Shown one piece after another: positions 25,201 to 36,377 of a stretch of 64,000 bases of DNA (position 1 is its first letter; every line of letters begins with the position of its first letter). The DNA comes from Archegozetes longisetosus (Eukaryota; Arthropoda; Arachnida; Sarcoptiformes; Trhypochthoniidae): assembly GCA_018873245.2 (NCBI GenBank), contig JAEMBT020000009.1, positions 18,321,337 to 18,385,336 of the forward strand, written 5' to 3'. The notes below the pieces were generated by a model. The model saw only the letters and a program-made list of their open reading frames with translations, had not been told where the DNA came from and ran no database searches. Both the position numbers and the translations under genes were made by a program.

Positions 25201-26489
25201 TAAACTTTTGCTGATCTAATTCATGTCAAATTGTCTAAAATAGATCTTTCGTCGATTGTCATCATATCGTTAAACTGATAGGAATTGTTTCTATTGGAAA
25301 TCCAGTTTTAGTATTAATGGAGTACATGGCAAACGGAGACTTGAAAACTTATCTCAGATCTAATCGTCCCGATAATGATGTAATAATTTAAATAATCTAT
25401 CAATTCTGGTATTTGAGTTAACAGCATTTTTGTCATTAGGAGAATCCGAACGCATGTGTGCCAACATTGAAAAGAATACTGCAAATGGCAATAGAAATAT
25501 CAGATGGCATGTCTTATTTGGCTTCACGAAAGTTTGTTCATAGAGATTTAGCTGCAAGAAATTGTATGGTTTCGGCAGATCTAACTGTGAAAATTGGCGA
25601 TTTCGGAATGACTCGAGATATTTATGATTGCGATTACTACAGGCATTACTTTGCATTTGTATTATTTAGGCCAAACTTTTTAGAGTCAATATTTTGTTCC
25701 TTAAAATAATAGGAAAAGGGATTGCGGTCTTATTCCTGTTCGTTGGATGTCTCCCGAATCGCTCAGAGACGGAGTTTTCACCACAAATTCTGACATTTGG
25801 TCTTATGGTGTTGTCCTTTGGGAAATGGTAACGCTTGGCTCGCAGCCATACCAAGGGTTATCAAATGAATACGTCTATAAATATGTGGTTGGAGGAGGAA
25901 TCATGAAACAACCCGAAAACTGTCCCAAAAAGCTGTTGGTTTAGTTTTCAATTAATATTAAATAAAGTCTATCTAGTAAGCACTGAGTTGAGTTAATCTT
26001 TTATTGTTTAGTTGGAAAATAATGTCAAGTTGCTGGAGAAAGAATCCGAAGCTTCGCCCAACATTCCCAGAAATAGTTGAAATGCTATTGCCTTCAGCCA
26101 ACCAACGTTTTCGTGAAGTTAGCTTTCATTTGAATCATAAGCCATTCATTACCAAACACCAATCATTGAAAAGAATTTGGGACAATCTATCGACACCACT
26201 GAAGCAAGTGAACAAATTACTTCTTAATGGGGAAAAACCAGTTGATTATAATGACAACACCGAAGATGTACATTATTACCCAATGAATCCGACAATTCTA
26301 AGCAAAGGCGTCAAACTTAACGATGAAATCAAACAACTGAAAAGTTTGAGCCGAATGAATAGTATTCGCAATTTGAAGAACAATGAGGAAAGTAACGAAA
26401 GTGAAATCACGAAATGCTTGTCTAATGATAATAAAGAAAATAAAGTAATAGAAGATGAGGTTTGCCAGGAATGGCATTACAAGATGTAA
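22281..26489 (+). CDS. InR: Insulin/IGF receptor-like tyrosine kinase with shortened ectodomain
   Basis: Exons: 22281-22353, 22468-22872, 23494-23872, 24055-24239, 24313-24449, 24511-24682, 24740-24934, 24995-25187, 25244-25379, 25440-25642, 25713-25934, 26012-26489. Phases all match, giving 925 codons plus stop. Order: signal peptide; L1 (C...DIRN...FPHLTEI...YLLIYRV...[14 protein letters not shown], to about residue 159); a Ser-rich linker; FnIII-2 with a short insert and basic site NKRR (to about 347; [17 protein letters not shown]); FnIII-3 ([20 protein letters not shown]...NSIAGSGSW, to about 450); TM about 469-495; juxtamembrane NPEY; kinase about 516-795 with [20 protein letters not shown] (about 659), DFGMTRD and the three-tyrosine loop YDCDYY; tail with YYPM (about 854), a PI3-kinase-type YxxM site. 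The Cys-rich, L2 and FnIII-1 domains of normal receptors are absent. Acts at the plasma membrane. Small Cys or L2 exons in the 621-base intron 2 were sought and not seen. Confidence 0.93.
24683..24739 (+). other. Ambiguous 57-base intron before the InR membrane segment
   Basis: Length divisible by three with no stop, bounded by GGGTCAG and TTGCCTTAGG with matching phase 1. It may be spliced out or retained, adding 19 residues just outside the membrane. Confidence 0.5.
25643..25712 (+). other. GC-AG intron in the InR kinase domain
   Basis: Only a GC donor (CAG|GCATTA) at 25643 preserves the conserved activation-loop junction YYR-K and phase 2. The nearest GT would break the frame. Flanking coding sequence is intact on both sides. 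Confidence 0.75.
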
Positions 26490-26904
26490 CTGTTTAAGTG
26501 GTTTGTTGTGGCATAGCTAAGGCATTAGTTTAGTAAACGATGAATCTCTTATGCACTCTCCATCTACTTTAGTAATTGACCATCAAATTACTGCATTTAC
26601 TCAAAAAGGTTGATCAATCAAATAATTGTATCAAAATATTGATGCTTGATTAAGTGCACACATTTCTGTAGATTCTAATTGTTCAGTTATTTACTTGTGA
26701 TGGCTTTTTTAAAGCTTTTATATGATTTCTACTATGTGCATAGTAATAACTATCATCTCATTTAGTTATCATGCTGTGCAAACGTTGCTTAACTCAGTTT
26801 TATTATAACAAAAAAGTTAGTTATTTGAAATTTTACGTTTCGGATGAAGATTCTTTTGAGTATCATTTCTCTTTCCATATATCGAGAGCCAGATGAAACT
26901 TATT
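26490..26904. other. 3' flank of InR
   Basis: Likely untranslated region and spacer. No further feature supported. Confidence 0.4.
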
Positions 26905-26988
26905 GTAAACTGGTGGCGATATAAATTTGCCTATTAAAGCTCTCATTTATACAACATAATAGGCAAATTTATACCGCCACCAGTTTAC
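26905..26988. repeat. 84-bp hairpin (short palindromic repeat)
   Basis: Arms of 32 bp (GTAAACTGGTGGCGATATAA and on to CCTATTA) with a single mismatch, separated by about 20 bases. Could be a tiny MITE or an RNA hairpin. No target duplication is obvious. Confidence 0.75.
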
Positions 26989-27616
26989 ATACTTATACAT
27001 GTTTAACATTAATTTTTTCAGTGGACTTACAAATTATCTCTGCTTTACGCTCGTAATGATTTTTTATTTCACTCTCTCTAACAAATGAGTTTCTTGAGAG
27101 TAATTTCAATCTTACCTGAAGTAAACCTAATGTAATTCGCAATACAAATTGCTTGCCATTATAAAAGACATGTGTACTGCTCTGATCTAGTTTGCAATTT
27201 TTCAGGTTCAAAACGTATACAAGTAATTCGTAGGTTTTCGAGCAGTATTTTTTATTTTGATTTCAAATGTTATTTTCAATTGATTTATAGTTCTATGATT
27301 TGTTAAAATAAAGATGTATGATGAACATTTCCAATAAAAACTAAATACTCTTCGATTTTATTCTACCTAATCTCCAACTTCTGTAGTAACATTCTGAAAC
27401 TTTTTAGTTATTCACTCTTTCGATCCTAACGAGAATGTGGTAATTTCGAGAAGAATTGTTTGAAAATTTTCGCTAGCCATCAGAGTCTTATAAGTAGATT
27501 TGACTGCTTTAATCTGAGACTATTTGTTAGAGATAAATGTTTTATTTTGGGCCAATTGTTAGTCGTTCGTGCGTTGGGCTTGAGATGTTACCACTTCAGA
27601 CTTTGTTTTTGATGCT

Positions 27617-28051
27617 ATGGTGGACAACACAAATCCTGTATTTCTTCCACAATTAAGTCGTTTCAATTGTTCCCATCACACTACAATATCTGGTGAAGTT
27701 CTATGCATTATAAGTCGTCATCAGATTAGTATGTCTTTTATGTCTAAAACAATCTCTGCATTTGACCAGAAAAATGATAGCGATTTTCATTTCGATCTAT
27801 CCATTTATCGTCAAGACATACGAATGGTTATGGCTATCATGATAGTAGTGTTATTTGTGGCACTTCTCTACTTATTGAGTGTTTGCGCTCATTGGTGTCA
27901 CTGTCAGTGTACAGTATGTGCTCCTCCACCAAGAAATGCTAATTGTGAACCACCCTTCGAGTTGAGAGTTGTCAATAGAGGTCTGTTTTCAGTTTCGTAT
28001 TTTTATTGTATTAACTCGAATATAAGACTATCTTATCTAATGACTAATTAA
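27617..28051 (+). CDS. Unknown single-pass membrane protein with Cys-rich cytoplasmic-side motif
   Basis: Up to 144 residues from an ATG at 27617. The N-terminal half is polar, then one strong membrane helix (MVMAIMIVVLFVALLYLLSV, about residues 71-90) is directly followed by HWCHCQCTVCAPPPR and PPFELRVVNR. The Cys cluster next to the membrane could be palmitoylated or bind metal (inference). Coding sequence probably ends by splicing near 27978 (AATAGAG|GTCTGT), because the rest runs into the AT-rich repeat at 28 kb. Downstream exons were not recognised. Family unknown. It lies between InR and the AKR gene on the same strand. Confidence 0.4.
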   Translation: MVDNTNPVFLPQLSRFNCSHHTTISGEVLCIISRHQISMSFMSKTISAFDQKNDSDFHFDLSIYRQDIRMVMAIMIVVLFVALLYLLSVCAHWCHCQCTVCAPPPRNANCEPPFELRVVNRGLFSVSYFYCINSNIRLSYLMTN

Positions 28052-28600
28052 AAATGTCTAATTGCAAAGTGTCTAATCCCTCTTTTCTATCTCTAATTAG
28101 CTGTCTGCCAGAACGATTACTATATTTTTCATTGTTTACGCAAATTAATCAGAGTAGAAACTTCATGGTATTGAAGTCAGTTAAAAATAAAAACACTGCA
28201 TTTTAGACTAATCTATAAGTTTTGACATCTGAACAAAGTCTTGTCAAATAATAAAGCAATCTTTATAACTAATAGATGTGGTTAACTGATAAAATAAAGT
28301 CAATTTCAAGGCAGTAAAACTCAAAATAACTTTCTCGAATTGTTTTTCATTTGTAGAATTTTAAAATATGGATATTTCATGATGTTTTTTAAATAATAAA
28401 TCGTCAGAATTAGTAGTTTATAAAGATTTATTTATAAGATGTATTTATTTATAATAGATACAACTTTCATCATTAATATTATGTTTTTATTCTGAAGTTT
28501 ATTAGATCCATAGTTTTTTATTTTATCGAAAAGGTATAATCTTCCAATAGAGACAGGAAACAGAAACCAGACGCTTTCAAATTAGACATTAGCAGTGCTC
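28035..28600. repeat. Long-TIR element, second copy (empty site for the 19-kb nested MITE)
   Basis: Ends are imperfect inverted repeats (left AATGTCTAATTGCAAAGTG...; right complement AATGTCTAATTTGAAAGCG...). Inner right block AATAGAGACAGGAAACAGAA and internal TTAACTGATAAAAT match the 18.9-19.8 kb element. The outer left end seen at 19 kb (GAGCACT) is missing, so the left boundary is approximate. Confidence 0.6.
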
Positions 28601-29085
28601 TCGGATGTAAGTCGTAAAACCTTATAAGATCTTAGCTCATTCTACACTTTGAGCTTGATTTGATATCTGGTCTGTGTTTTGTTTGTTTTTGCGTTTTCTT
28701 GCATTCATTCTTAGATTCACGAGTGGCTAGAGTTGCGAACTGGTTATGGAAACCAATACATGAACCAAAAATTGTTGTCAGAAAACATTATCAGTGAATA
28801 ATTTTTGGATTTATCAATTAAAGAGTATGATACTGTTATAACAATTATAATTCGAGTTAATACTTCAATCTTATTCTTTTATATATTATAAAAGATAATA
28901 CGACTTTTGTAGAACATAGGCAAGAAATACGACATCCGATGTGGGTTTAGATCATTAGACTATATTTTACCAGAACCTGAGCACGAAACGCGATGAGTAT
29001 CGGACTAGTATCTAGGATATTTAATTTCGTTCTAATTCAAAGAATTTTCTAGATTTAACTTAGATTTTAATACTGTAGTCTGTAT

Positions 29086-29546
29086 TAGAGTATAAACTTA
29101 TAGGTATTTTCAGGAACCGACCCGAACCGAAACCGTATTAAAGAAAGAGTAATTTTTAAAGTAAAAAGATATTTTTTTTTGGATTGACCACTTTTTTCAC
29201 TTAAATCACATTCTTCTGCATCTGATTCACTCATTTTGATCACTTGTGTCGCATTAAGTACACAAAGAAATACAGAATACACTCATTCGTTTGCAATGCG
29301 TTTGTAAAATAGATATTATATTACAGTTTCATAAGTCACTATTTTACTTTGCATTTGAATAGACTTTGAAAACCAATACTTATTTGCAATAATTATTTTT
29401 AAACCAATTCTTACAGACCCGCACAGACCCGTTTCAAAACTTAAGAAACCGATCCGAACCGAAACCGTAATATCTCAACCCGAACCGTTTTCGGTTTCGG
29501 TTTCATACGGGTCTGCTCGGTTTCGGGTTTTCAAGTTTATACTCTA
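29086..29546. repeat. hAT-type nonautonomous element with perfect 8-bp target duplication
   Basis: Ends TAGAGTATAAACTT are exact inverted copies, fitting the hAT consensus YARNG. The target duplication GTCTGTAT is present at 29078-85 and 29547-54. Subterminal CCGAACC/GGTTCGG clusters lie on both sides (29115-29135; 29445-29525). On the minus strand an open piece from ATG at about 29234 reads MSESDAEECDLSEKSG-QSKKK, resembling the acidic-to-basic start of a hAT transposase, so this may be an internally deleted derivative. Confidence 0.9.
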
Positions 29547-30041
29547 GTCTGTATAATGTCTGATAAACTTGAAAGTTAGCAATCAGTTGTACGCTGCAAA
29601 TACTCAATGTATCAAATCAAACTTTAAAATAATCAATAAATGTAAACTGTTCAATAAATAATCAATGTAAGCAATAGTACGATCTACTATAATAATCAGG
29701 CCATATTATGTATTAATGAATAAAATTGTCTTTCAATTATAGTATTCAAATATAAAAAATAATCTTGTGAAATCATTGAAAATGAAAGTTGGGCAAAGTG
29801 GCTTAATAGTCATAAATTATAATTAGTTTAATAAAGATTTTTCATTTAAAACTGTTTCAAGTATTTTAATTAATACTCTACCCTATTACGTATGTGTTTA
29901 TCTAATTCAAGTGTATTTATCTAATCTTTTGACCAAATCAAGGATTTTCTAAAAGTTTATTGAAAAACATTTTATTAGAAGCATACTTTTTATGTGAATC
30001 GGGGATAAGTAATTCAATCACCGTTAAAGTTAACCATAAAT

Positions 30042-32629
30042 ATGGAGAGAATTAGTTCTGGTGGACTTCCATCTACTTTCATAGCCGGCTGGTCTGATAG
30101 GGCTATTTGTGAGAAACTTGAATATCGACGACTAGGACTAACAGACATGTTTGTATCTACATTAAGTCTGGGTATGCGAAACATTTAAAATACCTTTGAT
30201 CGGATTAAATCAGTTTTCAAGCTGTACTTTTGAAGGTGGAGCACATGTTAGCAAAGATCTAGTGTTTAGCGATGACGGCAATGAGTTGTTGAGTGGCTAT
30301 GAAAGTGTCATCGATTCGATTCAAAAAACAATTAAATCTGGGATCAATTTCATTGATACGTCACCTTTCTATGGATTAGGAAAAGCAGAAATAGTTTTAG
30401 GAAAGGTTTGCATTAGGATTCTAATTTCAAAAATTAGAGAACACCAAACTTTAGTTGCTATCTAAAATAGGCTCTCGAAGGGGTCCCAAGAAATTCTTAT
30501 TATTTAGCGACCAAAATCGGACGAACTAAAGATTGCACTTTCAATTATTCGGCTGAATGGGCTGTTAAATCGGTCGAATCAAGCTTGAAGAAACTTCGGG
30601 TGGAATACTTAGACGTTATTCATGTAAGTTATGAAAATGTCTTGTAGAGAATTGATTTAATTTTAACGTTTAAGGTTCATGATGTCGAATACTGTGAGAG
30701 CGTTGATATGATTGTCAATGAGACACTTCCGGCGCTCGACAAATTAAGGCAAACGAAGAAAGTTCGCTATATAGGAATCACTGGATATCCTTTACATAAA
30801 TTAAAGTAATTCTTGTTAATAACTACACTTTTTGTTATAATTAATCGCAAATGATTATTTCAGAGAAATTGTTGAAAAAAGCAAAGTTAAAATCGATCTT
30901 GTATTGTCTTATTGCCGGTACACACCTTTCGATCAAACATTAGAAAAATATTTGCCGTTTTTCAGAGTAGGCAGAGTAAATCCCGATTTGAACAAATAAT
31001 TGGTCTGATTGTTTCAGTTTTCTTTTAATATCAGAGTAAAGGATTGGGTATTATTAATGCAGCGATTCTTGGGATGGGTTTGCTAACCAATAGACCTGTG
31101 GCTTTCTGGCACGCGGCCAGACAGGAAATCAAAGATACTTGTGCTTTGGCCGCTAAATATTGTGCTGTAAGTCATTAAAGGAAACTATTTAATTTATAAA
31201 AGAAATTTTGCAAATTTTTAAAGGATCGTGGAGTCAATATATCAAAGTTGTCCGTTTATTATGCGTTACAAATACAAGGAATTGATACACATCTAATTGG
31301 GATGGAAGAGTAAGATATTTTCATATAAGTTTATTATCAGATGCAGAATATTGACTCACCAAAAATTGCATAGTACTGCTATTTCTTATGACCATAGGCT
31401 GAGGTTAATAAAAAGTGAAAGCGTGCATTGCAATTAAAGAATGAATGCTTATTATCTGAAAATACATTGTGAGTGTAAATGACTCGAGAAAAATACAATA
31501 TTTCGAATATTGAAGTTTGAAACACTTGAAAGTAAAGTAGTAAAACTGATTTAAACTGGTCATTAAAGTTATGACCACGTACAGCTCGTCAAACCGCAAA
31601 ATCTGTCTTGAACAATGATTGTGACAGTCGTTGCCACCACCAGAATTTTTTAACTGAAGTGGCCAAAAATTCAAATGCTCAAAATTTTTAATAGTAGAAA
31701 TTTAAATCTTAAATTTCTATTTAATCCACAAAATTTTGACCATTCAGGTTTTAAGAATCTTATTCTATACACGTGAGTGTTATAGTAGGTTACAATTTGG
31801 ATTTTTTCAAAATTTTTCAACTAAGTGTTCAAATAATTGAAATGTTCTACTCAAACAATAAAATTTTCTTTATTCGGATTTTCATATTTTATAGGAATAA
31901 GTCACTTGAACTTTCAAAATATTTAAAGTTTCAAATTAAAATGCGCCAAGAATTATGATTGCTAGAAATTTTTGAGAGATTATGGTTTTTTTTGTGAATT
32001 CTTGTTAGCGTCGGCTCTATTCATAGCACTAGTATAAGATAAAGTAATCAGAAGTACAAAGTGTAATCTCGAGATGCTTTAGTATGCTTTGTAGGCCAAT
32101 TTTTACATCTGGAGCTCAAATTATCAAAACCAGTTGAACAACACTACCGCACAAAGCATTATCATATTTATCAATTAATATTACTTATAATTAATCTTAG
32201 TTAAATGGAAATAGAATCGAATCTAAGCTGAACATTTAAAAAGCATAAGCAAAGCAGGACCTCAACATAGACTTAATTAAAATTAAAAAATAGCTTTTCA
32301 TTGTAGAGTGGTTTCGCGTTAATGTTGTGCGCGGTAGTGTGACTACCCAATAATTAGATTTTGATAAAAAATACTACCAGCATTTATACATTTATAATCT
32401 TTTCGCTCTTTATTGAAAAATTTTGGCTTTTACTAAAAATAGTGAGAATGCATTAAAAGCTAACTTGGATGTCATGATTAATGGTATCAGCGAAAAAGAG
32501 AAATTAGTTCTGAAAGAAGTGATGGTCAATATATTCGATAAGCTTGAAGTTCGTGATTGGGAAGGAGTTGAAGTAACAAATTATCGTAACGATCCTGGAA
32601 GATTTTCAAAATTTCTTCGCGGAGAGTAA
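30042..32629 (+). CDS. Aldo-keto reductase, L-galactose dehydrogenase-like
   Basis: NAD(P)-dependent oxidoreductase of the AKR TIM-barrel superfamily, closest in motif to L-galactose/D-arabinose dehydrogenases; likely cytosolic. Exons: 30042-30171, about 30222-30405, 30471-30623, 30675-30805, 30864-30966, 31035-31166, 31224-31309, 32443-32629. The catalytic tetrad is complete: FIDTSPFYG (Asp, Tyr), YLATKIG (Lys), DVIHVHDVE (His). Further family blocks: EYRRLGLTD near the start, VNETLPALDKL, KVRYIGITGYPL, IDLVLSYCRYTPFD, SKGLGIINAAILGMGLLT, LIGMEDENALKANLD. All junction phases match except exon 1 to 2, where one base is missing: the donor sits in a GGG run and one more G would restore LSLG-CTFEGG. 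This is probably a homopolymer error, otherwise a disabling deletion. The last intron (1133 bases) holds a small repeat. Confidence 0.9.
32141..32340. repeat. Short inverted-terminal element in AKR intron, about 200 bp
   Basis: Inverted ends ACACTACCGCACAAAGCATT and, on the opposite strand, ACACTACCGCGCACAACATT. Target duplication not resolved. Lies wholly inside the last intron of the AKR gene. Confidence 0.65.
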
Positions 32630-34019
32630 TCAAATTGATATTAATTTACAATATTTTATATTCATACTATTTTAATTGGTCGATATTACTTATATCAGAA
32701 GGTTGTCGCTTTGAAAGAATTCAAAATTTAAGGGTTGTAGTGCATCAAAATATGTGTATGATAAATTCTCGTTCAAGGTTCTAATTCCTGATTTGTCAGT
32801 CATTCTGAGTGCAAATTATAAACAAGGTCAATTCGTTGTTTCTTACAACAATTTTTTAAACTAATTTATTTTAACTTTTTAAAGGTTTGATAATCTAAGT
32901 AGTTAGTGTACGTCTACCATAGATCGTAGAAAGCATTTAGTCACGCAAAAGCATAATTATGATCACTTTATAGACTTTTCAAAGAATGACATTTTATCTC
33001 TGAGACTAATATCGACTGATTTTTAGTATGTATAAATAGATTTTAACAAAAATCTTTAGAATATTTCTTAAGTGGGACAATAAAATATAGTTTTTTGAAT
33101 AAATTCTTGTTTCAATAATTTCATTGTTTAAGAGCAAAAACTTTTTGGAACAACTATGAAAAATTAACTGAATCTTCTGTTAATGCTTTTATACTGAAAG
33201 TTTCTTAACACTATTCAATCACATAATTCGAAGAACTAGATTAGAGTACTAGAAAAATCACACAACAAAATCACAAGATACTCTTGAAGTATAAAATTAT
33301 TCCCTACATTTATTAGTCCGCGATAAAAGTACACTTCTCTGGCCTGAACTATAATGTACTTTTTAACACTTTTGAATGACTTTGGAAACAATAATCTATC
33401 AGGCATTATAATATCCAGTAATAGACTTATAGTACGCCTCTGGCTAATCAATGATTTTTTGAGAATAAGTTTTAAATTTATTTAAACTATTTTATTAGTG
33501 AAGAGCTTCAAATCAAGTCCAATTTCATGCATTTTGAATATATTTTAAAGTTTGATCTAAAATTGAACTAAAGAGTGACCTACATAAGTTTGCGAAATAT
33601 TCGTGCTACTAATTTATTATTAGAATGTTTTGTTAATGATACTCTATCAGCTAAAAAGCTCTTTGAATAATTAGCTTATGTTGTGTATTTTTTAACTTTC
33701 GTCCATTCTTAAACTATAATTCCTTACGTTAAAAAGCGAGAATCGATTTTTGAAAATGTTTTAATCCCTGTCAACCTCAATACTAATGATTGTGGCAATA
33801 ATAAAACCGACACTTTTCCAAAACTCATCCAAAGAATATAATAAGTCAAAACATTTCAATAATAATAATGACTATATTAGAAATATCGAAATAAAAATTG
33901 AGTAAAAATTAAAAAAATGAAGTGCTGCAAAATTGATAACGACTCAAAACTATATAGTTAGAGACTTTAAAACTGTGAAAAAAGATAGTGAAAAACAGAG
34001 ATCTTGAAATATTTTAGGT
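32630..34019. other. Spacer with no recognisable gene
   Basis: AT-rich and non-coding as far as I can see. Confidence 0.5.
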
Positions 34020-35342
34020 CAGTTAAAACTAAAACTCAACAAAATGAGTGTTTGAAATCGTTAGTAATACAAACAAATATCATTCAAGGAACTAGAACTA
34101 AGTTTCCGCAAACTTCAAATGCTGATTACTCTGCCTTGATTGTGTTAAAAATAATCTATTAATGAAAAAAGGAATTCAGATGTGTATAAATGGTTTTCTT
34201 ACTTTACACGATATCAAATCTGGTTTACGTAAAAGTTTTAAAAAGTCGTAAAATGACTGAAGATTTAAGAGATGAACATAGTTCACACGTTAATAAAATA
34301 CTATTAGAAGTAGAGTTTAACATAAGAGAATTCATGGACACTTATCAGGAGTATAGTAATTATATAAAGTATAAGTTTTTCAATTCTATATTTAAATAAT
34401 GCATTATTGGATTTAGTTCTCCTAGAGCTGATATTTGCTGCATGTGTGAAAAATTACATATAAAACTGAAAGCAAAGTAATAATATAATAGAAGCGGAAT
34501 CTATAGAAATATCAAAATAAAGCCAATTTTTTCTATTCATTACAAGAAAATATTAAAACCGTGACTGAAAATGATTCTAAAATAGCAGTGCTCTGTATGT
34601 AATGTCAGAATTTTTTGTTCCAATAATTAGAGTTAGTATTGAATATTATAGTCGACAAGTTTCAATACGCAATTTCAGAATAAATGGCATGAAATCAGAA
34701 TTTACGTTTATGTTTTCAGAAAATACGTTTATGTATTCAGAAAACTTTGCTGGTGAAGGATTGAGTGAAACCATATCTTTTTGAACTATTATTTTTCAAG
34801 AAAGCTGGAGAGAAGTGCACAAAAATTTTCTTATTCAGCAGTTATTGTTTCACTCAAATGAAATCTCGTTATTTATGATTATTTTATAAGTGTTTGATTG
34901 GTTGCAGTATTTTCAAAGAAATCAATTTGATATATCCTGTCTCAGGCCACTCTTATGAGAACTGCGATCTAGATTTTGAAATAATTGAGAAATCTCGACG
35001 AAGTATCAAATAAGTTTCCTTACCATCAGAATGGGTTAATTTGTTAGAACTGCACATAAGCGAATGCCATTCGAAGTAGTTAATGCTAATTTTTCACTTA
35101 TAAATAATCTCATTATTGAAAATACGCCAATCGTTAAAGTTAATAACTATGAAGTATTGATAGGAAATAGTTTAAGATCTCATTTACTTTATTTGACTAA
35201 AATTCGTAGAATCAAGTTTTTAAAAAATTCTGTAAAAGCTTCATTAAATATGAATTTAGAGCCAGACGCTGATATATCTCTAATCAAAAATGGATTAGAT
35301 ATTGATTTTAAAGCTGTTTTCAAATATAAAACCTACTTATAA
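34020..35342 (+). pseudogene. Decayed transposon-type gene (DDE-like, repeat-encoded family)
   Basis: Scattered pieces in different frames follow, in order, the layout of a protein commonly encoded by arthropod repeats: basic/acidic helix (SRKMTEDLRDEHSSHVNKIL, 34240-), a zinc-type motif SPRADICCMCEKLHIKLKAK (about 34420), EYYSRQVSIRNFRINGM (about 34640), YPVSGHSYENCDLDFEIIEK (about 34930) and a C-terminal open stretch (MPFEVVNANFSLINNL..., 35064-35342). The YPVxGHSYxxCDxDFxxIEK block is the most telling. Frameshifts and stops separate every block, so it is dead. Family naming rests on memory of the motif order. Confidence 0.55.
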
Positions 35343-36377
35343 TAGTTTTGACCTGCCAATAAATCAAAATATGAAAATATAAAAGTTATTAGGTTATTTT
35401 CTACCAAAAGAGATTGCTTTTTATGATTAGATGTTTGGAATTTATAAACTATCAAATGATCAAATATAATTGGTTCTGACGAGTCTAACATGACATTGAT
35501 TAACTATTGTAAATGAGATAGATTATGTGTTGGAAAATGTTTCTGTATACTAACAAATCTAAATTCAATACTTCATACTATATAAGAATTTCAATTGAAT
35601 AATTATCATCAAATAAATATCTTTAGACTCAAAGTTTAGTTCATTAAAATGTTTTGGCAATTTGCAAATTTTTCACAATAGAATCAGTTCAATCTAAAAG
35701 TTCAAAACTATCATCACAAGATCGCTGTATTGTTCGAAGTCTATTTCTAGACGTTATGAGGCCTAAGGACTTTCTATTACCAAATCTCAGCCATTGAGCG
35801 CGTTAAAGTTTACGTCAGAGAAGAGCACTTCTATAGGTTATGTCCATTTTGCCGAATTGCAATTACCCGAATTTAAAATCAGGTCAACCTATCTATAAGT
35901 TTTCTTCGTACCGAGAAATATAAACTGTTCATTTTGTGAAATAAAACTTTAATTCCATAGTAACCCTAACTGGATATAGGAGAGAAGGCTGACTCAATAT
36001 TTTCGGAGAATTCAAAATAGTCCAAGTATTTAGAAAGAAATCTTAAAATTTACTCATTGTTTAAGTCTATACAGATATAAAATAATTTTTAAAAAATACT
36101 ACTGACAATAAAAATGATTTAAATGAAGCTAAAATATTGTGGTATTTTGTTGAAATATTTAATTTTGCCCTCGCTTGGACTGATTGCTGGATAAGGCAAT
36201 GCTCTGCAGAGGAGAAAACGTGCTGCAAATAATTTACAATAGGCTGAGGACGCTGCTAACGTTTCCCTAATATCATATTATTAATTAGATCACACTATAT
36301 ATTGCTAATGCTTCGTCATAAAGAATTTAATGTTTGTAGACATGTTTATTTGATTTTAATATATTTTGGCTAACAAC
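35343..36377. other. Spacer with no recognisable gene
   Basis: Nothing supportable beyond AT-rich sequence with one slightly GC-richer patch near 35750-35850. Confidence 0.4.
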
